A stretch of 64,000 nt of DNA from Methylomonas aurea (GTDB lineage Bacteria; Pseudomonadota; Gammaproteobacteria; Methylococcales; Methylomonadaceae), in contig NZ_JANIBM010000010.1 in assembly GCF_024505045.1 (NCBI RefSeq), positions 1-64,000 on the forward strand, read 5' to 3'. Every line of letters begins with the position of its first letter. The stretch's first letter is position 1. Under the pieces are notes generated by a model. That model made no database searches, was not told the DNA's origin, and saw only the letters and a list, made by a program, of their open reading frames with translations. Shown piece after piece: positions 8,648 to 16,817 of the stretch. A program made the translations under genes and the position numbers.

Positions 8648-9933
8648 AACCGATGACTGCTCAGGAAGAATTCGGAACGCGGCCGCCGTCGCCGGTGGTG
8701 CGCACCGTGACATTGGGGCTGAACCTGGACCCGGACCAGCCGGAGCGGGGCGCGGAAGCGGCGCGGCGCTTTTTCGGGAAGGCCGGCAACAGTTTGGCGG
8801 AAAGCGGCCTGCGGGCGCGTTGTTTCCGCCTGGCCGGGCAACCGCTGGACCGCTTGCTGCAAGGTCGCCGAATTCGGGCCAATGCCGCGGCCGAATTTGC
8901 GGTGCGGATGGAGAACGCGTTGGGCGATATCTGGTTCTGCATGCCCGGCCCGTTTTTCGTCGATGCGGCCGACGACCCGGAATTGCTGGCGCTGGTGCCG
9001 GCCGTGATCGGCGCCACCCGCCACGTATTCATGAATACTTTGGTCAGTTCGGCTGCCGGCATGCACCGCGGCGCATTGCGCCGGGCCGCTGCGGTGGTGC
9101 GGGAACTGGCCATGCTGGACCAACAGCACCAGGCCAATTTCCGGTTTGCGGTGATGTCCAACGTCCAGGCCAATACGCCGTTTTTTCCGGCGTCCTGGCA
9201 CCAGGGCGAGGCCGGATTCAGTATCGCGCTGGAGTTGTCGGAACTGGCCAACGCCGCGTTTTCGCAGCCGTTGCCGTTCGACGAGAAACTGGCCCTGTTC
9301 CGCAATCAGGTGCGGCGGGCGGCGCGGGATGCGGCCGAGTGCGCCGAGGCGCTGGCCGCCGAGACCGGCGTCGGTTTTCGCGGTATCGATTTCTCGCTGG
9401 CGCCTTACCCCGGCGAGGACACCAGCGCCGTCAGCGCGATCGAGGCGCTGGCCGGCAGTCCGGTCGGCAGTTTCCAATTCCTGTTTTCGCTGTATGCGGT
9501 GAACAATTTGCTGAAGCAGGGCTTGGCCGATTTTCCGCAGGTCGGCTACAACGGCACCATGCTGTCGGTGTTGGAAGACAGCCATCTGGCGCGGGCGGTG
9601 GGCAACGGTAGCGTCGATGTCAAGGATTTGCTGCTGTACTCTACGGTGTGCGGCTGCGGTCTGGATATGGTGCCGCTGGCGTTGGACGTCGGCGTCGGCC
9701 AGATCGCGGCCTTGATCGAAGCGATTTGCACCGAAGCCATCAAATGGAACAAGCCGTTGATTACCCGCCTGTTGCCGAGCAGCGTCGGCGCCAACGGCGA
9801 AACCAATTTCAACCATCCGTTTATCGTCAATACCCGGCCGATTGCGCTGAACCGCAATGCGTTTGCGCCGGCCAACGATAGCGAGGCCTTTTTCGATCCC
9901 CGACGCTGGGCGCCGACCGCGCTGCCGGCTTGA
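8644..9933 (+). CDS. DUF711 family protein
   Basis: A 429-residue protein of the DUF711 (UPF0210) family, whose biochemical role is not established to my knowledge. Recognisable family blocks are VRTVTLGLNLDP near the N-terminus, GFRGIDFSLAPYPGED in the middle, and CGCGLDMVPLALDV near residue 340. No signal peptide or membrane segment is seen, so it is probably cytoplasmic. It starts inside the mbtH-like stop codon (ATGA overlap) and is followed 24 bases later by the thioesterase, so it is translated as part of the peptide cluster. DUF711 proteins are mostly known as stand-alone housekeeping-like genes; recruitment here suggests a tailoring or precursor-supply step, but nothing in the sequence says which. 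Confidence 0.88.
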   Translation: MKPMTAQEEFGTRPPSPVVRTVTLGLNLDPDQPERGAEAARRFFGKAGNSLAESGLRARCFRLAGQPLDRLLQGRRIRANAAAEFAVRMENALGDIWFCMPGPFFVDAADDPELLALVPAVIGATRHVFMNTLVSSAAGMHRGALRRAAAVVRELAMLDQQHQANFRFAVMSNVQANTPFFPASWHQGEAGFSIALELSELANAAFSQPLPFDEKLALFRNQVRRAARDAAECAEALAAETGVGFRGIDFSLAPYPGEDTSAVSAIEALAGSPVGSFQFLFSLYAVNNLLKQGLADFPQVGYNGTMLSVLEDSHLARAVGNGSVDVKDLLLYSTVCGCGLDMVPLALDVGVGQIAALIEAICTEAIKWNKPLITRLLPSSVGANGETNFNHPFIVNTRPIALNRNAFAPANDSEAFFDPRRWAPTALPA

Positions 9934-9957
9934 TTTGACTACTACCAAGACAGAGCG

Positions 9958-10764
9958 ATGACTACCGACAATTGGTTTACCGATTTTAATCTGGGCGGCC
10001 GCGCGCCGTATCTGCTGGTCTGCTTTCCGTATTCCGGGGCCGGCGCCAACGTGTTTCGCAGCTGGGCCGGCGCGTTGGATAACGCCGACGTGCTGGCGGC
10101 GCAGTTGCCGGGCCGCGAACGCCGCATCGCCGAACCGGCCATCGGCGATCTGGACGCGTTGGTCGCCGGCTTGCTGCCGGCGCTGATCGCGCGGATCGAC
10201 CGGCCCTATCTGCTGTTCGGTCACAGCATGGGCGCGTTGATCGCTTACCGGGTGGCGCTGGAGTTGGAGCGCCGCGGCGTGCGGCCGCCGAAACAACTGA
10301 TCGTTTCCGGCTACCGTTCGCCGGAACTTGGCAGCCGCAACCGCGTGTTGCATACGCTGAGCGACAGCGAATTCATCGTCGAATTGCAACGCTACGGCGG
10401 TACGCCGGACGAGGTGTTGCAACACGAGGAAACCATGCAGTTGTTGTTGCCGATGCTGCGCGCCGATTTTCGCATCCACGAAACTTACCGCCACGCGCCG
10501 CAACCGGCGGCGCAATTCCCGATTGCCGCCTTCACCGGCATGGCCGACCATCTGGTGCCGGGCGAGGATATGGCGCCCTGGCGCGACAAAACCGCGGCCG
10601 GCTTCGAACAGCGCCTGTTCGGCGGCGGCCACTTCTTTTTACTGGAGAACCGCGACGCCGTGCTGGGCGCGCTTCAGGACATCGTCAACGAGCATATCAA
10701 GGACGATATCCTGCTGCCGATGGCGCGGACTCCTGCCGCAGCCGGTTACGAACCGGTCTTTTAA
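9958..10764 (+). CDS. Type II (editing) thioesterase, alpha/beta hydrolase
   Basis: This 268-residue hydrolase removes misprimed or stalled acyl groups from synthetase carrier domains. It has the GHSMGA nucleophile elbow (Ser90), a likely Asp197 in GMADHL and His225 in GGHFFL, spaced as in the GrsT/RifR family. There is no signal peptide. Because the synthetase releases its product by a reductase, this separate thioesterase is more likely a proofreading enzyme than the release enzyme. It is closely followed by the ABC transporter genes. Confidence 0.93.
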   Translation: MTTDNWFTDFNLGGRAPYLLVCFPYSGAGANVFRSWAGALDNADVLAAQLPGRERRIAEPAIGDLDALVAGLLPALIARIDRPYLLFGHSMGALIAYRVALELERRGVRPPKQLIVSGYRSPELGSRNRVLHTLSDSEFIVELQRYGGTPDEVLQHEETMQLLLPMLRADFRIHETYRHAPQPAAQFPIAAFTGMADHLVPGEDMAPWRDKTAAGFEQRLFGGGHFFLLENRDAVLGALQDIVNEHIKDDILLPMARTPAAAGYEPVF

Positions 10765-10783
10765 AATGACGAGACTACTAGTT

Positions 10784-11494
10784 ATGACGCAACCGATCAT
10801 CAAATTGGAACATATCACCAAGTCCTACGGCCACGGCGACGGCGCCGTCAACGTGCTGCAGGACTTGAACCTGTCGATCCAGCAGGGCGAGTTCACCTGT
10901 ATCTGGGGCGCTTCCGGCAGCGGCAAATCGACGCTATTGAACCTGATGGGCCTGCTGGACCGGCCGGATCAGGGCCGGATCGCGATTAAAAACGCAGAAG
11001 TCCTGGGGCTGAACGACAATCGGCTGGCCGATTTCCGCAGCCGGCACCTGGGCTTTATTTTCCAAAGCTTCAATCTGGTGCCGGTGTTGTCGGCCCAGGA
11101 AAACACGATGCTGCCGCTGCAAATCCGCGGCGAAGCGGACGATACGGCGCGGCGCAGGGCGCGCGACCTGCTGGCGGAACTGGGGCTGGAGCGGCACTTG
11201 CACAAACGGCCGGACGAAATGAGCGGCGGCCAACGCCAGCGGGTGGCCATCGCCCGGGCCTTGATCGGCGATCCGGATATCGTGCTGGCCGACGAACCGA
11301 CCGCGAATCTGGATTCGGCCAACAGCGACGCGATCATTTTGTTGATGCAAAAGCTGAATCAAAAACGCAAGGTCACCTTCGTGTTCGCCACCCACGATAC
11401 CCATTTGCTGTCCTACGCGGCACGCTCGATCCAGGTCCGCGACGGCCGGATCGTCGACGACCGCCACAATACTTATTTAAAAGAGGCCTCCTGA
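10784..11494 (+). CDS. ABC transporter ATP-binding protein (MacB/LolD type)
   Basis: A 236-residue ATPase with Walker A GASGSGKST, Q-loop FIFQSFNL, signature MSGGQRQRVAIARAL, Walker B IVLADEPTANLD and H-loop ATHD. This set and the length match the LolD/MacB/FtsE class that powers mechanotransmission transporters rather than channels. The ATG at 10784 gives the usual family N-terminus; an in-frame ATG at 10766 adds six residues and cannot be excluded. The stop codon shares one base with the permease start (TGATG), so the two subunits are coupled. It likely energises export or envelope delivery of the peptide product. Confidence 0.93.
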   Translation: MTQPIIKLEHITKSYGHGDGAVNVLQDLNLSIQQGEFTCIWGASGSGKSTLLNLMGLLDRPDQGRIAIKNAEVLGLNDNRLADFRSRHLGFIFQSFNLVPVLSAQENTMLPLQIRGEADDTARRRARDLLAELGLERHLHKRPDEMSGGQRQRVAIARALIGDPDIVLADEPTANLDSANSDAIILLMQKLNQKRKVTFVFATHDTHLLSYAARSIQVRDGRIVDDRHNTYLKEAS

Positions 11495-12735
11495 TGTCCA
11501 TGTCACTCGCAATGCGCTGCAAACTGGCGGCGCGCAACGTCATGAAAAACCGGCGCAGAAGCCTGGTCACCGTGCTGTCGGTGGCGATCGGCTTTCTGGC
11601 GCTGAGCTTGTTCGAAGGTTATTTCACCTACGTCTACCGGATTCTGAAGGACCAGGCCATCGTCGGCGAACGTCTGGGCCACTTGACCGTGGTGCGCCGC
11701 GGCTTCTTCGACCAGGGCACGCTGGACCCGGAAAAATTCCAACTCGATGCCGCCGCGCTGGACTTGGTGACCCGCACCGTCCGCCAGGTGCCGGGCGTGA
11801 AATTGGTCAGCCCGCGGCTGGCCGTCAGCGGCTTGGTCAGTAACGGCACCACCTCGCATATTTTCATCGGCGAAGCGATATCGGCGGAAGACCAGAAGGC
11901 ACTGCGCGGCACCGAATACGCCTATCTGCCCGGCAAACTGGCGCCGGGCCAGGACGATGCCGCCGTGATCGGCCAGAAGATGGCGAAGATAATGGGCTTG
12001 CAGCAGGGCAGCGACGGCGTGTTGATGGCGTCGACGCTGTCCGGCATGGTCAACGCGGTCGATTTCCGGGTCGGCGAAATCGCCAACACCGGCTCGATGG
12101 GCACCGACGACAAGTTCGCGCTGTTGCCGTTGGCCTTGGCTCGTAAGTTGTACGGCAGCGACGGCGCCGACCGGGTAGTGGTGGTGTTGGATGCGGTCGA
12201 TTCGATTCCGGCCGTAAAGCCGGTGTTGCTGGAAAAACTCAAGGCTGCCGGCTTCGACGCCGACATCAAGGAATGGAGCGAATTGTCGGTGTACTACACT
12301 CAAGTCAAAGGTTTGTTCGACATGATGTATCTGTTCATCATGGTGGTAGTGGTGATGGTGGCGATGACCAGTGTGGTCAATACCATGACGATGGCGATTG
12401 CCGAACGCACCCGCGAAATCGGCACCTTGCGCGCGATCGGCATGCGCTCGATGACGATCAAGAGTCTGTTCGTGATCGAAGGCGTCATCATCGTCTTCGT
12501 CGGCTCGCTGGCCGGGATGGCGCTATCCTATGCCATCGGTGCCGGCATCAATCTGGCGCAGATTACTTATTCGCCGCCGGATTCGTCGGAACAGGCCGCG
12601 CTGGTGATCGAATTGTTGTTTAATAACATGTTCGGTTCTTTATTCACTCTGTCGGTGTTGGCCGCGGTCGCTTCGTATTTCCCGGCCCGCCACGCCACGC
12701 AAAAAACCATTGTCGGAGCCCTGGGCCATGTTTGA
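11494..12735 (+). CDS. ABC transporter permease, FtsX/MacB/LolE type
   Basis: A 413-residue inner-membrane protein with one transmembrane segment near residues 20-45, a large periplasmic domain, and three C-terminal segments. Before the second segment group it carries the conserved IAERTREIGTLRAIGM coupling stretch of FtsX-like permeases. A ribosome site AAGAGG lies seven bases before the ATG. Proteins of this class extract lipoproteins (LolCE) or drive periplasmic substrates through TolC (MacB). The neighbouring LolA-like gene, and the absence of an adaptor or TolC gene in this cluster, favour a Lol-like handover to a periplasmic carrier over a MacAB-TolC pump. Confidence 0.92.
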   Translation: MSMSLAMRCKLAARNVMKNRRRSLVTVLSVAIGFLALSLFEGYFTYVYRILKDQAIVGERLGHLTVVRRGFFDQGTLDPEKFQLDAAALDLVTRTVRQVPGVKLVSPRLAVSGLVSNGTTSHIFIGEAISAEDQKALRGTEYAYLPGKLAPGQDDAAVIGQKMAKIMGLQQGSDGVLMASTLSGMVNAVDFRVGEIANTGSMGTDDKFALLPLALARKLYGSDGADRVVVVLDAVDSIPAVKPVLLEKLKAAGFDADIKEWSELSVYYTQVKGLFDMMYLFIMVVVVMVAMTSVVNTMTMAIAERTREIGTLRAIGMRSMTIKSLFVIEGVIIVFVGSLAGMALSYAIGAGINLAQITYSPPDSSEQAALVIELLFNNMFGSLFTLSVLAAVASYFPARHATQKTIVGALGHV

Positions 12736-13477
12736 ATTCGTCCGCACCCCTTTATTTGCAATATTAATGCTGGCGGCTTCGGCTGCGGCCGCAGAGCCGA
12801 CGCCGCTGGAGCTTTTAAAAGCCAGCGACCGTGCCCGCGGCGGCGAGATCGGCGGTATTACCATGACCAGTACCGTCATCGCTTATCAGGACAATGTCGA
12901 GGATAAAAGCTATACGCTGAAGATCGAGGCCGACCAGGACAATTCCCTGGTGACCTTCCTGAAGCCGGCCACATCCGCCGGTAAGATGATGCTGATGCAG
13001 AACCGCAATATGTGGTTCCTGTCGCCCGACGTCAGCAAGCCGGTGCCGATTTCGCCGCGGCAACGCCTGCTCGGCGAGGCCAGCAACGGCGACGTCGCCA
13101 CGACCAATTACAGTCGTGACTACGACGCGACGCCGGCCGGCGAAGCGGAAGTGGCAGGGCAGCCGTGTTACGTACTGGAATTAAAAGCCAAGGACGCGAA
13201 CGTGGCCTACGACAAGATTCGATATTACGTCGCCAAGGACAGCCAGTTGGCGTTGAAAGCCGAATACATGACGGTTTCCGACAAGCATTTCAAAACCGCA
13301 TTGATGGAATACGCCAACCGGGTCGAGGTTGCCGGCAAAAGCCAGCCTTTCGTCAGCAAAATCGAGATTCAGGACGAAGTGCAAACCGGCCAGAAAACCG
13401 TGTTGGTTTACGACAAAGTCGAAGCCGCGGCGGTGCCGCCGAGCCGCTTCGATCTGCGGGCCTTGCTCAGCCGCTAA
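12728..13477 (+). CDS. LolA-like outer-membrane lipoprotein-sorting family protein
   Basis: A 249-residue secreted protein: a hydrophobic signal peptide ends around AASAAAA at residue ~18, so it should be periplasmic. The rest matches the LolA-like 'outer membrane lipoprotein-sorting' family often paired with FtsX-type ABC transporters, with blocks such as NMWFLSPDVSKPVPIS and QRLLGEASNGDVATTNY. The start at 12728 has GGAG at 12715-12718 and overlaps the permease gene by eight bases. By analogy with LolA it could hold a lipophilic cargo in a beta-sheet cavity and carry it to the outer membrane. It differs from the genuine housekeeping LolA, encoded at 51140-51763. Confidence 0.85.
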   Translation: MFEFVRTPLFAILMLAASAAAAEPTPLELLKASDRARGGEIGGITMTSTVIAYQDNVEDKSYTLKIEADQDNSLVTFLKPATSAGKMMLMQNRNMWFLSPDVSKPVPISPRQRLLGEASNGDVATTNYSRDYDATPAGEAEVAGQPCYVLELKAKDANVAYDKIRYYVAKDSQLALKAEYMTVSDKHFKTALMEYANRVEVAGKSQPFVSKIEIQDEVQTGQKTVLVYDKVEAAAVPPSRFDLRALLSR

Positions 13478-13483
13478 CGGCCG

Positions 13484-14776
13484 ATGGCTTCGGGGAATGC
13501 TCTGCGCGGCTTGCGGCCGGCGTTGCTGGCCGTATCGCTGCCGGGCATCGCCGCCGCAGCCGACAACAATTTCGAGTTCGAACACAGCTTCATGCTGCAA
13601 AGTTTCGGCGCGATTTACGATATTGCCAAGAACAGCAATCTGAATCCGGACAACCAGTTGGCGCAACTGGACAATTTTCAGCAGGGTACCCGGCTGCGGT
13701 CGAAATTCACCGCCCGTTACGGCGGCTTCAGTGCCAAGCTTAGCCCGCGCTTCGGTTACTTTTTGAGTAACCAGGCCGACGGCGGCAACGTGGTGGCCGG
13801 CGAGCATTATTTCCAGGATTGGCTGGCGCAATATGCGACGGACGATCTCAGCCTGTCCTATAGCCGCGAATTGCTGTACTGGGGGCCGTCGTTGTTCGCG
13901 TCGCCGTCCAATCCGTTTTTTCCGAACAGCAACCAGACCAATCCCTTCATCGAGCCCGGCGCCCAGGATTTCGTGCAACTGCAGTATTTTCACGATTATT
14001 CCAACACGCTGGCGCTGATCGGCAGTCTGGCCCGGGGCCGTTCGACGCTGGAGACGCCGAATTTCAAGAAAACCGTGGCGCTGAAGTACGACCACCGCGG
14101 CGACGATTATTCGCTGAGCGCGATTGCCGGCTACCGCGAAAACGACGGCCTGCCGCAGGGCGGCATGTTCGGCCAGTGGACGCTGAACGATTCGACGCTG
14201 CTGTATTTCGACGTCGGCATGAAAGGCAAAAGCTATGGCTTGTATCCGCATGCATCCGATTCGCCGCTGGGTTACGAATTGGCGCCGAACGGCAACGGCC
14301 GTGGCTGGTTCGTCGACTTCCTGGCCGGCGGTTCCTATACCTTCGACAACGGCGACGTATTGAACCTGGAATACCGTCACAGCAACGAAGGTTACAGCAA
14401 TGCCGACAGCTCCGCTTACCGGCGTATGGCGCAGAACGCCGCCGGGCACCTGGTGGGGCCCGACCCCAATTTGCAAGGCTTGGCCGCCGGTACCCTGGCC
14501 CAGGCCTCGTCGGTGCAGATCCGTTCGCTGAATCAGCATTATCTGTACGCCAATTACCGGGTGCACGAAATCGTCGAAGACCTCAGCCTTAATGTGCTGT
14601 ATTCGCAAAACCTGCAGGACGGAGGCGCACAACTGGTACCGATTGTCGAGTACAACCTGTTCGGTCAGGTCAATCTGGCCGCCAACTTGGTATTCAATCT
14701 GGGCGGTAGCGATACCGAGTTCGGCGGCTATCTGAATAATATCTATTTCCTGGGCGTGAAATATTACTTCGACTGA
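13484..14776 (+). CDS. Outer-membrane beta-barrel protein of the peptide cluster
   Basis: A 430-residue protein with an N-terminal signal peptide (cleavage near GIAAAA, residue ~26), then alternating hydrophobic/aromatic strands and Asn/Asp/Gly-rich turns, ending in FLGVKYYFD as expected for a beta-barrel closing strand. I do not recognise a named porin family with certainty; the overall look is like uncharacterised outer-membrane proteins encoded next to FtsX-type ABC transporters and LolA-like proteins. It begins six bases after the LolA-like stop, so it is in the same operon. It is a plausible terminal acceptor or exit point for whatever the ABC/LolA-like pair moves. Function is inferred from context only. 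Confidence 0.75.
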   Translation: MASGNALRGLRPALLAVSLPGIAAAADNNFEFEHSFMLQSFGAIYDIAKNSNLNPDNQLAQLDNFQQGTRLRSKFTARYGGFSAKLSPRFGYFLSNQADGGNVVAGEHYFQDWLAQYATDDLSLSYSRELLYWGPSLFASPSNPFFPNSNQTNPFIEPGAQDFVQLQYFHDYSNTLALIGSLARGRSTLETPNFKKTVALKYDHRGDDYSLSAIAGYRENDGLPQGGMFGQWTLNDSTLLYFDVGMKGKSYGLYPHASDSPLGYELAPNGNGRGWFVDFLAGGSYTFDNGDVLNLEYRHSNEGYSNADSSAYRRMAQNAAGHLVGPDPNLQGLAAGTLAQASSVQIRSLNQHYLYANYRVHEIVEDLSLNVLYSQNLQDGGAQLVPIVEYNLFGQVNLAANLVFNLGGSDTEFGGYLNNIYFLGVKYYFD

Positions 14777-14786
14777 GCGCCGGCTG

Positions 14787-15608
14787 ATGAACATGGATAA
14801 CTCGGGGTCTGGCGCTCTGCCGAATTTCGCGGATTTAAGGCAACGGTTTCCGTTGGTTCCGGCGCCGACGCCGGGGAGGGCGCAAGTCTGGCTGGCCTGG
14901 ACCGAGCGTTTCGCCGAGCCCGAGGCGCTGGAAATCTGCCGCAATCTGCTGTCGGAGGACGAGCTGAAAAAATGGCGGAAGTTTCATTTCGAGCGCGACC
15001 GCCAGTTGTATCTGGTGGCTCACGCCATGGTCAGATTCGTGTTGGCCGCTTATCTGGATACCGAACCGGACAGATTGCAGTTCACGGCCAATCGCTACGG
15101 CCGTCCGGAATTGGTCCGCAATCCGGGCATGGCCGATGTCCGTTTCAATCTGTCGCATGCACAGGGTTTGGCCGCGCTGGTCGTGAATTGTGGCGTGGAT
15201 TGCGGAATCGACGTCGAAGCCCGGCGCGATTTGGGCGATCTGACGGCGATGGCCAGCCAGGTGCTGACTGCAACAGAACGCGATTATCTGTGGCGTTTGC
15301 CGGCAGCGGAACGGAATTGGGCGTTTCTGAAGTTCTGGACTCTGAAAGAAGCCTACATCAAAGCGGTGGGCAAGGGGCTGTCGCTGGCACTGAACGAATT
15401 TGGGTTTGCCCTCGGCGAGCATATCGCAATCAGCTTCCAATCCGGCTGCGCCGACGATCCTGATGCATGGCAATTCGCGCAACGCTACCCGAGTCCGGAC
15501 CATGTTTTGGCGCTGGCATTGCACCGCGGCGAGGGCCCTGAACTGCATACGTCTTATCGCGAATGGCTGCCGCGCCGGGAGGTTGGGTCGAGCGTTGCGG
15601 GGCTATAA
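14787..15608 (+). CDS. 4'-phosphopantetheinyl transferase, Sfp type
   Basis: This 273-residue enzyme transfers phosphopantetheine from CoA to carrier-domain serines, activating the synthetases. Sfp-family signatures are seen: GIDVE with its metal-binding Asp/Glu, and FWTLKEAYIKAVGKGL with the catalytic WxxKEA-K-G pattern. The start is ten bases after the barrel stop; a second ATG lies six bases further on. No strong ribosome site is visible. Its place at the end of the cluster argues that it modifies Ser1011 and Ser2057 of the synthetase. Confidence 0.94.
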   Translation: MNMDNSGSGALPNFADLRQRFPLVPAPTPGRAQVWLAWTERFAEPEALEICRNLLSEDELKKWRKFHFERDRQLYLVAHAMVRFVLAAYLDTEPDRLQFTANRYGRPELVRNPGMADVRFNLSHAQGLAALVVNCGVDCGIDVEARRDLGDLTAMASQVLTATERDYLWRLPAAERNWAFLKFWTLKEAYIKAVGKGLSLALNEFGFALGEHIAISFQSGCADDPDAWQFAQRYPSPDHVLALALHRGEGPELHTSYREWLPRREVGSSVAGL

Positions 15609-16131
15609 AAGGGATACACCGCGATGACCTGTCCGCCGGTATCAGATTATCATGGGGTTGAGGTTAAATTTTTTAGATTTAATGAAATTGGACAGCTCGG
15701 TTACGACCCTTTCCCGCCGTCGCGTTTCTCCAAAGCGGACAGTCAGCCAAATCCAGAATCTGCGAACTGGGGGTCTACAAAGCAGCCATCGAAGCCGCTC
15801 CCATTCAGACTCGACGGATCGATATAAAAACGGCGGCTACGTTTTGAGTAGCCACCACCAAAGGTTTCCCCCTCAGGTTCTGCCCCTCTGTAGATACTCC
15901 CTACGTTTATACGTGCCATCGCTGTGCTTGCCAAATGCAGCCTTGACTTGGGTTCCTTATCCTCCGGACGTTTCCAGCTACTAGGGAAATAACTGAAGCG
16001 ATTTCAGCTTTGAGACGTTCAACTTCACCAAAAAATTGCATCGGTGACTGGTCGAAGCCCCCTAACCCGTATATGGCATCGATGTAATCAGATGTCCGTC
16101 TCTCAAAGCTACTAAGCCACCCTGAGATTGT
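15609..16131. other. Non-coding gap between the peptide cluster and the RND operon
   Basis: About 520 bases with lower GC than the flanks and no reading frame I can support on either strand. Short open stretches on both strands lack ribosome sites and recognisable motifs. It may be the worn remnant of an inserted element or gene, but I see no terminal repeats or transposase motifs. Confidence 0.5.
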
Positions 16132-16180
16132 TTACTTGACAAAACATAACTACGATTTTTAAGATAACAATGTTAAGTAA
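16132..16180 (+). promoter_or_regulatory. Promoter and candidate TetR operator for the RND efflux operon
   Basis: A -35 box TTGACA (16136-16141) and a -10 box TAAGAT (16160-16165) are separated by 18 bases. They are framed by an inverted pair TTACTTGACA (16132-16141) and TGTTAAGTAA (16171-16180), matching at nine of ten positions. A perfect odd palindrome TAACAATGTTA (16165-16175) begins at the last base of the -10 box. The arrangement suits autorepression by the TetR-family protein encoded immediately downstream. Confidence 0.65.
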
Positions 16181-16184
16181 ATAA

Positions 16185-16817
16185 ATGGTGTTTATGAGCA
16201 TATCCGAACGGCGTGAGCGGGATCGCCTGAAAGTCCGCAACAAAATTCTCGATGCGGCGCGCTGGTTATTTGCTAGCGAAGGTTACGACGCAGTGACCAT
16301 GCGCCGCGTTGCCGAGGAAATTGAATATTCTCCCACCACCATTTATCTCCATTTCAAGGACAAGGATGCCTTGATTCGAGAACTGTGCCGGTTGGATATG
16401 ATGTCGTTGATGCAGGCGATTCAAAACGCCGCCGACGAGCCCGAGCCGCTGGAGCGGCTGCGTAAGACCGGGATGGCTTACGTGAAATTCGGCATCGAAT
16501 ATCCCAATCACTTTCGGCTGATGTTTATGAGCAACCGGCTGCATGAAGTGGAACAACTGGCTGAAATGGGGCACGGCAATCCGGAGACCGACGCTTATCT
16601 GCTGCTGTTGAATACCTTCGAAGAAGCCATCGCAAAGCAATTACTCGCTCCCGAATTCACCGATCCCCATTTGTTGGCACAAGTTTTCTGGGCCGGCACG
16701 CACGGAGTCGTCGCCATTCATATCAACCTCTACGGCGACCCCTGGATAGAGTGGCGTAGCGTCGAAGAAACCGCCAAAATGACCATTAACGCGATGATCA
16801 GAGGAGTACAACGATGA
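16185..16817 (+). CDS. TetR/AcrR family transcriptional repressor
   Basis: A 210-residue regulator. The N-terminal helix-turn-helix is clear (ILDAARWLF, GYDAVTMRRVAEEIEYSPTTIYLHFKDKDALI), and the C-terminal ligand domain contains FWAGTHGVVAI, resembling the WHG-type TetR C-terminal domain. The start is ambiguous: ATG at 16185 or 16194, neither with a good ribosome site. Its stop overlaps the adaptor start (ATGA), so repressor and pump are one transcript under the promoter at 16132-16180. It probably represses the operon and is released by a pump substrate; the ligand is unknown. Confidence 0.94.
   Translation: MVFMSISERRERDRLKVRNKILDAARWLFASEGYDAVTMRRVAEEIEYSPTTIYLHFKDKDALIRELCRLDMMSLMQAIQNAADEPEPLERLRKTGMAYVKFGIEYPNHFRLMFMSNRLHEVEQLAEMGHGNPETDAYLLLLNTFEEAIAKQLLAPEFTDPHLLAQVFWAGTHGVVAIHINLYGDPWIEWRSVEETAKMTINAMIRGVQR

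Noticed and set aside
8602-10632. Minus-strand open frame of 676 codons under the DUF711 and thioesterase genes
   Set aside because: Both plus-strand proteins are clearly recognisable here; the antisense product is low-complexity basic sequence.
13181-14944. Minus-strand open frame of 587 codons under the barrel gene
   Set aside because: Shadow coding; the plus-strand protein has a signal peptide and barrel pattern.
15652-15984. Plus-strand 110-codon frame in the low-GC gap
   Set aside because: Ser/Arg-rich composition with no ribosome site or recognisable domain.
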